From contig SKRP01000191.1 of NCBI GenBank assembly GCA_007118445.1, forward strand, positions 1 through 7,045: DNA of 7,045 bases, read 5' to 3'. Origin of the DNA: Natronohydrobacter sp. GTDB lineage: Bacteria > Pseudomonadota > Alphaproteobacteria > Rhodobacterales > Rhodobacteraceae. This document shows, in pieces, positions 1-6,256 of the stretch (the stretch's first letter is position 1; every line of letters starts with the position of its first letter). Made by a program: the position numbers and the translations under genes. The notes below the pieces were generated by a model. That model ran no database searches and had not been told where the DNA came from. It was given only the letters and a program-made list of their open reading frames with translations.

Positions 1-1675
1 CAAAGACCATCGGGATGCCGGCCTCGGAATTGCGCGACTGAAAGCCGACATCGAAAATGTGAAAACCCAGATGCATGAAGCTGCGATCCAGATGGATGAA
101 GGGTGCGATCCCGTCCACAGGCAGCGCAGGGGCCAGTTTGACCACGCCCACCAGCATCAGCGGCGCCACCTCGCCTGCCCCGCGCGCCATGGCCAGGATC
201 ATGCCGGTCATGATGCCCGGCATGGCCTTGGGCAGGACAATATGGCGGATGGTCTGCCATTTCGACGCACCGCAGGCCAGCGCCCCCTCGCGCATCGAAC
301 GCGGCACGGCGGACAGGGCCTCTTCGGTGGCAACGATCACCACAGGCACTGTCAAAAGCGCCAGCGTCAGCGAGGCCCAGAGAATCCCGCCCTTGCCAAA
401 AGTCGGGTTGGGCAGTGCTTCGGGGTAAAAAAGCTGGTCAATGGTGCCACCCATCGCATAGGCGAAAAATCCAAGCCCGAAGACCCCGTAAACAATACTG
501 GGCACACCGGCCAGATTGTTGACTGAAATACGGATAATCGAGGTCAGCCGCCCCTGTTTGGCATATTCGCGCAGATACAGCGCCGTGATCACACCGAAGG
601 GCGCGACAAAGATCACCATCAACAGCGTCATCGCCACAGTGCCGAAGATCGCGGGCAGAACACCCCCTTGGGTATTCGCCTCGCGCGGCTCGGCCGAGAC
701 GAATTCCCACCAGCGTGACAGATAGATCCCGATCTTGTCGGTCAGGCCAAGCGCATTGGCGGGGAAGTAGCGCACGATCTGCGACAACTCGGTCTCGACC
801 TGCTGCCCATTGACCTCTTCAAGCACGATACGCGTGGCGCGATCATCCGCGCGGATGGCGTTGGCCTGCACCTGCAGGGTTTCGAATTCGGATTGCAGCT
901 CGGCAATGCGCGCCTGGCTTTCAGCGATGGCGGCTTGCGCCTCAGAGCTGTCTTCACCGAAACGGATCTCTGCGCGGCGGATCGCAAGGCGTTCGCGTTC
1001 AATCAGAGCATTGATCCGGCCGATATCCCCCCGTTCCAGCGCACGGATCGCATTGAAGCGCTGGCGGGCGGCACGTTGTTCGCGCGCCAGTCGTTCGGGC
1101 GTGGCCTCGACCGGGGCACCGTCAACCTGTAGCCCGACGATCCGGCCGATGAACACACCCCATTGCTGCCGCTCGAGATAGAAGAAATCCTCGGGCTGCG
1201 TGCTTTCGGCCACTTCAAAATCCGACACCCAGCGGAAATCATCGCCATAGAGGTCGAAATTCGCAGTCTGATAGAGGGTCCGGTTGGCGAAACCGTCATT
1301 GGCCGCAATCGCCGCGCGGGTGTCCTCGTCAAGCTGCATCAGGGTGCTGTCACCGGGCCGATACGGGCCGCCGCGCGTCGCGACACCGGCCAGCACCTCG
1401 CCGCTGGTCAGCGCGACCCGTTCAATGGGTTTGGGCCAGAAGGTGGTGAAGCCGTTCCAGGCAATCATGGCCAGAAACCCGGCGATCAGGATAATGCCCA
1501 GCGACAGCGCCCCGCCGAAGGCCCAGAGCGCAGGCTCGCCCACGGCCGAGAGATCCGCGCTGAAACGCCGCACGCGGCGGCCCTGTGTGGTCTGCTGCGC
1601 GGTCTCGCGCGCGGCAACCCCGGCCAGCCCGGCAGCGCCTGAGGCTGGAAGATCATGCTGGTTGGTCACACTCAT
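1..1675 (-). CDS. pstA: Phosphate ABC transporter permease PstA, long form (3' end cut by window edge)
   Basis: This is the second membrane-channel subunit of the high-affinity phosphate importer, paired with PstC in the inner membrane. 558 codons are visible from ATG 1675-1673; the C-terminus lies beyond position 1. Start choice: GGGG at 1687-1684 lies 8 bases upstream, and the gene begins 12 bases after the pstC stop, so the two are probably co-translated. Residues 1-50 are a polar cytoplasmic tail and about 51-73 the first membrane helix. About 80-335 is a large insertion that includes a charged Glu/Arg/Ala/Gln-rich, coiled-coil-like stretch at about 195-290. The permease core begins near 340, with NNLAGVPSIVYGVFGLGFF at 386-404 (a PstA hallmark). 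The cytoplasmic EAA loop that contacts the PstB ATPase runs from E451-E452 through ACGASKW (467-473). E. coli PstA is about 296 residues, so this is a greatly expanded form. The identity is firm; the role of the insertion is unknown. Confidence 0.95.
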   Translation of the reverse strand, partial: MSVTNQHDLPASGAAGLAGVAARETAQQTTQGRRVRRFSADLSAVGEPALWAFGGALSLGIILIAGFLAMIAWNGFTTFWPKPIERVALTSGEVLAGVATRGGPYRPGDSTLMQLDEDTRAAIAANDGFANRTLYQTANFDLYGDDFRWVSDFEVAESTQPEDFFYLERQQWGVFIGRIVGLQVDGAPVEATPERLAREQRAARQRFNAIRALERGDIGRINALIERERLAIRRAEIRFGEDSSEAQAAIAESQARIAELQSEFETLQVQANAIRADDRATRIVLEEVNGQQVETELSQIVRYFPANALGLTDKIGIYLSRWWEFVSAEPREANTQGGVLPAIFGTVAMTLLMVIFVAPFGVITALYLREYAKQGRLTSIIRISVNNLAGVPSIVYGVFGLGFFAYAMGGTIDQLFYPEALPNPTFGKGGILWASLTLALLTVPVVIVATEEALSAVPRSMREGALACGASKWQTIRHIVLPKAMPGIMTGMILAMARGAGEVAPLMLVGVVKLAPALPVDGIAPFIHLDRSFMHLGFHIFDVGFQSRNSEAGIPMVF

Positions 1676-1687
1676 TGGCTAAGCCCC

Positions 1688-4318
1688 TCAGAGCTGGAAG
1701 GCGCGCTTGCGAAAGCGCTGCCGGATCAGCTCGGCGATTGTGTTGATGACGAATGTCATGACGAAAAGCGTCAGCGCGGCAAGGAACAGCACGCGGTAAT
1801 TGGTGCCGTCGCGCACCGCCTCGGGCAGTTCGATCGCGATGGTGGCCGAGAGCGTGCGCAACCCGGAAAAGATGTTCCATTCCATGATCGGCGTGTTGCC
1901 TGCGGCCATGACCACGATCATCGTTTCACCCACTGCGCGGCCCATGCCCATCATCACCGCCGAGAAGACGCCCGATGCGGCTGTGGGCAGGATCACCCAG
2001 GTCGCCGTCTGCCAGGGCGAGGCCCCGCAAGCCAGCGAGGCCGCGCGCAGATGCCCCGGAACCGAATTCAGCGCATCTTCGGCCAGTGTGTAGATATTGG
2101 GGATCACCGCAAAAGCCATGATGAACCCGACCACCAGCGCGTTGCGCTGCTGATAGCTGTCGATGAAGCCACCGCGCGGGTCATAGCCGATGGCCGTCAG
2201 CGCGCTTGCCATGCCCAGCGACAGCAGCATGGCCGCCGCAAGCGTCACAATCCAGCGCAGCGCATCGATCCGGCCTGACCGTGCGCGATCACGGTCGCCC
2301 AGAAACGCGCGATAATGATGACCCAGCGTCTTGCGGAAGCTGAAAGCGATCAGCAGATAGCTGACCGGCAGCAGCACAAGGAACATGAAGGGCGTGCCCG
2401 TGCCATGCCGCCCGGCGGTCCAGGCCTTGAAATCGCCATCAAACAACACGCGCTCGAAAACCGGGCCGAGCTCTGCGGCCACCAGTGCCGTTGCCAGCAC
2501 CATGGCCCCCATCGCCACGAATTTCGGGAACCCGTCATAGCGCAGCGCGATCCGCACCGGCAGCATCTGCCAGGCAAAGGCGCCCAGCATCAGGCCGGTG
2601 GGCAGCGCGAAAAAGCCCAGAAGCACGGCCCCGATGAACTCTTCGACAAGTGGCGCAAGCACAAGGGCCGCGACGAAGCCCAGCACGACAGTGGGCAGGC
2701 TTTCCATCATTTCCATCATCGGCTTGACTGTGCCGCGCACCCGTTTGTCAACGAATTCTGACGTATAGATTGCCGCCATCAGCGCGATAGGCACAGCGAA
2801 CAGCATGGCATAGGTTGCCGCCTTGATCGTGCCGAAGACCAGCGGCACGAGTGAGTATTTCGGCTCCACCAGATCGGTGCCGGCGGTGGATTGCCAGACG
2901 AATTCCGGCTCGGAATAGCCTTCATACCAGATCCGGCCAAAAAGCACGGCCAGCGTCACCTCGGGATGGGCTTGCGTGTATTGCCACGCCTCGACTTCGC
3001 CGCCCTGGCTCACCAGCATCGTGCCGTTCGAGCGCGGGAATATCATGCCCATCGAATCCGTTGTCACATCGCCCGAGCGCGCCAGCTCGAACAGCACCTG
3101 ATCCGAGGTCGAGTGATAGACCCACACATTGCCCGCCGTATCGACCGCGACGAATTCCTTCTGTCGCTGCGATTCCGACAGGCTGACCACAGCAGCGGGC
3201 ATCGGCCGGTGGTCACGCGCGCGAACCAGCTCGCGGCCATCGCTGGTGTCGGGCGTGCCGGACTGCAGGCGGAAAAAGGCGCTGACCGAGCCATCCGCGC
3301 CGCCCACGATCAGCGTCTCCTCGCCCGACAGGAAGGTCATCGAGGTCACGGCCACACCGTCATCGGCCACCCGGCGACGTTCGGCCAGTTGCGGGCTGTC
3401 GAGGTTGCGCAGATCGTAACGATGCACGAAACCGTCATCTGTGGCGACCATCGCACGGTCGGCATTGCCGGAAAGCAGGATTTCAGTGACGCTGACGCCC
3501 GGAGCCAGATCGAGCGGAGGTAATTCGGTGGTCGTTGCAGTGACTGTTTCCACCCCCGTCATCATGTTGACCTGCGTGCGCGTGCGCGTCACGCGCACGG
3601 TGTTTTGCGCATCTACTGTCGCCACGGCGCTGGTGGGCCGCGTGCTGGTGCCACCAACGCGATAATCCACCGCGATGATCGCGCTCTCGGACACGACTTC
3701 GGGAGCGCCAAGCTCGATCACGCTCGACAGCGTGCGGAAATCCCCGGTTCCGACCTGCGTGAAGACGCGCCCGTCGCGCATTCTGTCCCGTTCGTCAAGC
3801 TGTTGCAAACCCGTTGGCAGGTTGCGCCGCGATGTGCTCTCGGATGCGAAGCCCAGCGTGGCGAAACGCACAGTGCCGTCATCAAATCCAAAGGCAACCC
3901 GGTCCCGCCCCAGCGTCCCGGCGACCGCTGTCACCTCGGCCCCGTCGAAATCGAACTGGTCGCGGCTGACCTCGGTGCCCGTGGGAATGTGATAGGTCAC
4001 GACGCGACCCTCTGCGGCGACAGCCAGCCCCAGTGTCTGGAACTCATCGCCATTCACCCAGATCACGTCCTGCCCTGTATCAAGCTGGAAGCGGATATTG
4101 CCGTGCAATTCGCCTTCCGCGAGCATCGGCAGCACGACGCGCACAAGAAACACCATGATCCCCAGCACCGCCACGATCACCATCAACCCGCCGGTAGTGA
4201 TCACGCCGCGCGCGATTTTTTCGCCCCAGATGACACTTCGTCGCGTATTCATCGCGCGCAGGCGCTTGCGTTCGGCGCGCTCGGCGGCGCTGTGGCCGGA
4301 TTGCGGGATGTCGGTCAT
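1688..4318 (-). CDS. pstC: Phosphate ABC transporter permease PstC with large periplasmic propeller-like domain
   Basis: An 876-residue inner-membrane subunit of the phosphate importer; E. coli PstC is about 319 residues. Residues 1-37 are basic and cytoplasmic, and about 38-64 form the first membrane helix. About 67-485 is a soluble region predicted to be periplasmic, with short recurring motifs such as DDGTVRF (146), DDGFVHRYDL (294), ADGSVSAFF (341), TAGNVWVYH (394) and QGGEVEAW (438), resembling beta-propeller blades. The permease core begins near 490 (SLVPLVFGTIKAA), with the PstC-type ESLPTVVLGF at 539-548. The EAA loop runs from E747 through ACGASPW (763-769), and GRAVGETM follows at 793-800. 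Several further helices lie at about 600-710. The start is ATG 4318-4316, with only a weak ribosome-binding site; a 12-codon mini-ORF overlaps this start. The stop is 12 bases before pstA. The permease identity is firm; the fold of the insertion is inferred from motif spacing only. Confidence 0.95.
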   Translation of the reverse strand: MTDIPQSGHSAAERAERKRLRAMNTRRSVIWGEKIARGVITTGGLMVIVAVLGIMVFLVRVVLPMLAEGELHGNIRFQLDTGQDVIWVNGDEFQTLGLAVAAEGRVVTYHIPTGTEVSRDQFDFDGAEVTAVAGTLGRDRVAFGFDDGTVRFATLGFASESTSRRNLPTGLQQLDERDRMRDGRVFTQVGTGDFRTLSSVIELGAPEVVSESAIIAVDYRVGGTSTRPTSAVATVDAQNTVRVTRTRTQVNMMTGVETVTATTTELPPLDLAPGVSVTEILLSGNADRAMVATDDGFVHRYDLRNLDSPQLAERRRVADDGVAVTSMTFLSGEETLIVGGADGSVSAFFRLQSGTPDTSDGRELVRARDHRPMPAAVVSLSESQRQKEFVAVDTAGNVWVYHSTSDQVLFELARSGDVTTDSMGMIFPRSNGTMLVSQGGEVEAWQYTQAHPEVTLAVLFGRIWYEGYSEPEFVWQSTAGTDLVEPKYSLVPLVFGTIKAATYAMLFAVPIALMAAIYTSEFVDKRVRGTVKPMMEMMESLPTVVLGFVAALVLAPLVEEFIGAVLLGFFALPTGLMLGAFAWQMLPVRIALRYDGFPKFVAMGAMVLATALVAAELGPVFERVLFDGDFKAWTAGRHGTGTPFMFLVLLPVSYLLIAFSFRKTLGHHYRAFLGDRDRARSGRIDALRWIVTLAAAMLLSLGMASALTAIGYDPRGGFIDSYQQRNALVVGFIMAFAVIPNIYTLAEDALNSVPGHLRAASLACGASPWQTATWVILPTAASGVFSAVMMGMGRAVGETMIVVMAAGNTPIMEWNIFSGLRTLSATIAIELPEAVRDGTNYRVLFLAALTLFVMTFVINTIAELIRQRFRKRAFQL

Positions 4319-4355
4319 GCGTTTTGGCTTTCACAGCTTTGAGGGGAAGACATGC

Positions 4356-4388
4356 GCTGACCCGCAGCCCTGAGGGGCGCGGGTCAGC
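4356..4388 (-). terminator. Intergenic hairpin between pstS and pstC (attenuator or mRNA-stabilising stem)
   Basis: A perfect 10-base-pair inverted repeat, GCTGACCCGC (4356-4365) with GCGGGTCAGC (4379-4388), has an inner extension that can pair GCCC with GGGC around a small loop. On the transcribed strand it begins 17 bases after the pstS stop codon and ends about 37 bases before the pstC start. The bases that follow (GCATGTCTTCCCC) contain no U-tract, so it is unlikely to be a full intrinsic terminator. Stems placed like this after a binding-protein gene are known in other ABC operons to protect the upstream message or reduce read-through, giving more binding protein than permease. That role is inferred here. 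Confidence 0.6.
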
Positions 4389-4405
4389 ACCGGATCGCTC
4401 AGGCG

Positions 4406-5368
4406 TCAGTCAAGCAGCCCGAAAAGTTCCAGATCACCATTGGCGACAAAGGTGTTGATCGGGAAGAACCCGGCACGCACCACGTCCTGCTGGCCCTCCT
4501 GGCTGTAGACATAGCGCACGAATTCGGCGCGCAGCGGCTCCAGCTCGGCATTGGGGTCCACATTCATGTAGACAAACAGGAAGCGTGCGATCGGGTAGTT
4601 GCCGCTCGCAGCATCCTCGGGCCCGTAGCATTCGCCGTCCTCGCCGCGGATATCCAGGGCGCGCACATCAGCCGTGGCGTAGCCCACGCCTGAATAGCCG
4701 ATGCCGTTCATATCCGAGGCCACGCCCTGAATCACAGTCGAGGAGCCCGGCTGTTCGCGCACTTCGGCGCTGTAATCCCCGCCGAACAGGGCCACATCGC
4801 GGAAAAAGCCGAATGTTCCCGAGGCCGAGTTGCGCCCATACATGGCGATCGGACGATCTGCCCATTCGCCGGTCGCGCCAACCTGGCCCCAGCTGGTGAT
4901 CGCCGCATCCGCGCCACCTGCGCGGGTGGAGGAGAAGATCGCATCGACTTCCTGCATGCTGATGCAGGTCACCGGATTGTCGCGGTGCACGAACACGCCG
5001 ATACCATCGATGGCACCGCGCAACGGCAGCGGTTCATAGCCGAAACGCGCCTCGAAAGTCTCGATCTCTGAACCGCGCATGGCGCGCGACATGGGGCCGA
5101 ACTGGGCCGTGCCTTCGATCAGGGCAGGCGGCGCGGTGCCCGAGCCTGCGCCCTGGATCTGGATCGCGACATTCGGATAATGCTGGCGGAATCCTTCGGA
5201 CCAGAGCGTCATCAGGTTGTTCAGCGTGTCCGACCCGATCGAGACGAGATTGCCCGACACACCCGAAACAGGGCTGTATTCAGGCAGTTCAGGATCGACC
5301 GACTGGGCGCTGACAGCAGAGGCCATCGCCAGAGAGGCGGAAGTGATAAGAAGGGACAGACGGGTCAT
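4406..5368 (-). CDS. pstS: Periplasmic phosphate-binding protein PstS
   Basis: A 320-residue substrate-binding protein that captures inorganic phosphate in the periplasm and hands it to PstC/PstA. The start is ATG 5368-5366: a GGAG lies 5 bases upstream, and translation gives a clean signal peptide (MTRLSLL, a hydrophobic core, then AVSA-QS, with likely cleavage near residues 20-22). The frame stays open upstream to an ATG at 5617, but that extension covers the Pho box and would hide the signal peptide. Ligand-site motifs: GSDTL (45-49), GAGSGTAP (73-80), GPMSR (91-95), and GRNSASGTFGFF (168-179), whose R169 and S173-G174-T175 match the Arg and Ser-Gly-Thr contacts of E. coli PstS. The GPMSR form and overall sequence resemble Pseudomonas/Vibrio-type PstS more than the E. 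coli protein. Two cysteines (C135, C227) are present in the mature chain and could form a disulfide. First gene of the pst operon, behind a Pho box. Confidence 0.96.
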   Translation of the reverse strand: MTRLSLLITSASLAMASAVSAQSVDPELPEYSPVSGVSGNLVSIGSDTLNNLMTLWSEGFRQHYPNVAIQIQGAGSGTAPPALIEGTAQFGPMSRAMRGSEIETFEARFGYEPLPLRGAIDGIGVFVHRDNPVTCISMQEVDAIFSSTRAGGADAAITSWGQVGATGEWADRPIAMYGRNSASGTFGFFRDVALFGGDYSAEVREQPGSSTVIQGVASDMNGIGYSGVGYATADVRALDIRGEDGECYGPEDAASGNYPIARFLFVYMNVDPNAELEPLRAEFVRYVYSQEGQQDVVRAGFFPINTFVANGDLELFGLLD

Positions 5369-5372
5369 GGTG

Positions 5373-5377
5373 TCTCC
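5373..5377 (-). promoter_or_regulatory. Ribosome-binding site of pstS
   Basis: GGAGA on the minus strand, with 5 bases between GGAG and the ATG at 5368. It decides between this start and upstream in-frame ATG codons, because it precedes the one that gives a typical signal peptide. Confidence 0.75.
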
Positions 5378-5456
5378 AGTTCGATCTTTGCTTCGTCCGG
5401 CGATGACCGGCTCATCCTGAGGCGGCTTCCCGGTGGCCCCCGGATAGTGCTGCAAT

Positions 5457-5496
5457 GTAACGGTCGTGACACGGTTGCATGACAGTTTCATGACAG
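5457..5496 (-). promoter_or_regulatory. Tandem Pho box (PhoB operator) upstream of pstS
   Basis: On the minus strand, two perfect CTGTCAT heptamers lie at 5496-5490 and 5485-5479, separated by GAAA, giving the 11-base period of a classical PhoB box. The same period continues with two degraded units, CCGTGTC (5474-5468) and CCGTTAC (5463-5457), suggesting a second, weaker PhoB dimer site. The perfect core ends 110 bases upstream of the pstS start. A possible -10 element is CACTAT (5449-5444), 7 bases after the last unit; TACATT (5459-5454) is an alternative. PhoB-phosphate bound here would replace a -35 contact and activate the operon under phosphate limitation. The core is seen directly; the weaker units and the -10 choice are inference. 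Confidence 0.88.
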
Positions 5497-5756
5497 AGCG
5501 AAGAGCGCTTTGCATGGCGCGCGATCCGACAGAGGTGCCGGGCCACGCCAGAACATCGCCGATATGCGCGGCGCACCGGCCCATTTGTGGAGGCATCCCT
5601 TCAACTTGCCGCGCCATTCCGTCTTGGTGCGGCTATGCCCGGAATGCCCCGGCATCTTCCTGATCCGGAACATGCTGGTTGCGCAGCGCAAATTCCGGGA
5701 ATGGCAGCGGAATTGCGACCTCTGATCACAACCTGACCCGGTATTGCGCAGATTTC
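5497..5756. other. Intergenic region with no supported gene
   Basis: Between the Pho box and the small upstream gene there are 260 bases without a convincing coding region. The open frames that cross it (for example plus strand 5510-5725 and minus strand 5488-5691) lack a recognisable family or a good ribosome-binding site. The only structure noted is a nested inverted repeat at 5665-5698. Confidence 0.5.
5665..5698. repeat. Nested inverted repeat in the pstS upstream region
   Basis: Outer arms CCGGAA (5665-5670) and TTCCGG (5693-5698) enclose a near-perfect palindrome, TTGCGC-A-GCGCAA (5679-5691). On the minus strand it lies about 60 bases after the stop of the small gene and about 170 bases upstream of the Pho box. 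There is no T-tract on either side, so a standard terminator is unlikely. It could be an operator, a weak 3'-end stem, or chance in GC-rich DNA. Confidence 0.35.
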
Positions 5757-6134
5757 TCAGTCGCCGGGAGCGTCCAGCTCAATCCGATCCGCGACCTCGG
5801 GCGAGATCAGGCCCGCATGAAAGGCCAGCAGGATCAGTTTCGCATCCAGACTGTCGCCATCCTCGAGGGCGGCCTCCACGCGCTGATCTGCGCGCGCGGC
5901 CTCTGCGACACTGGTGCTGTCAGCGAATTGCGCATGCCCGAGAACGCAATAGGCCAGAAGCCGCGCCGCATCCGCGAACCCCGCATCCTGCGCGACATGC
6001 GTCTTGTTGAGCCGGATGACGGTCAGCTTGACTGGCTCCGGCACGAGCAACGGATGCAGCCCGGCAGCACGGAGCGCATCATCCAGCGCCCGCATCACCG
6101 TCGAGCGACCCAACATGTCGAACAGCCGAAACAT
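5757..6134 (-). CDS. Small protein of unknown function between nrdJ and pst
   Basis: A 125-residue soluble protein with no signal peptide or membrane helix. I do not recognise a named family, but the composition is that of a real protein: an N-terminal amphipathic stretch (MFRLFDMLGR), a helix-like segment at 14-40 containing LRAAGLHPLLVPEPVKL, AARLLAYCVLG at 56-66, and a C-terminal ILLAFHAGLISPEVADRIEL (101-120). It looks mostly alpha-helical. It follows nrdJ by 122 bases on the same strand and may be read through from it or have its own promoter. The ATG at 6134-6132 has no good ribosome-binding site (AGG directly abuts it); internal ATGs at codons 7 and 14 are alternatives but are not better supported. 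I think it resembles small hypothetical proteins of Rhodobacterales, but that is memory of style, not a search. No function is proposed. Confidence 0.7.
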   Translation of the reverse strand: MFRLFDMLGRSTVMRALDDALRAAGLHPLLVPEPVKLTVIRLNKTHVAQDAGFADAARLLAYCVLGHAQFADSTSVAEAARADQRVEAALEDGDSLDAKLILLAFHAGLISPEVADRIELDAPGD

Positions 6135-6256
6135 CCTGCATGTTTATCAGAGCGCAGGCGGGAACGCACCATCGGTTTCGACCCTCCGAGACCCGTTCCG
6201 GGAGACTGCGCCTGACAGCAACGGCCTGGATGTTTGATCCCCACCGCGCCGCGGCC

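Noticed and set aside
59..526. Open frames on the plus strand opposite pstA
   Set aside because: The minus-strand frame encodes conserved PstA sequence; the plus-strand frames are His/Arg/Gln-rich antisense shadows typical of GC-rich DNA.
1655..2278. 207-codon plus-strand open frame opposite pstC, with others at 2891-3523 and 3605-4342
   Set aside because: They are antisense to conserved PstC sequence, have low-complexity composition, and match no family I recognise.
4951..4968. Inverted repeat CCTGCAT/ATGCAGG inside pstS
   Set aside because: It lies in conserved coding sequence (SMQEVD) and is explained by codon choice.
5369..5617. In-frame 83-codon N-terminal extension of pstS from an upstream ATG
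   Set aside because: It covers the Pho box and probable promoter, would place the signal peptide inside the protein, and the start at 5368 has a good ribosome-binding site.
5510..5725. Plus-strand 71-codon open frame in the intergenic region
   Set aside because: No ribosome-binding site or recognisable family, it overlaps the inverted repeat, and its composition looks random.
6244..6254. CCGCG-C-CGCGG palindrome at the end of nrdJ, considered as a terminator
   Set aside because: The loop would be too small, it overlaps the stop region only by chance of GC-rich sequence, and no T-tract follows.
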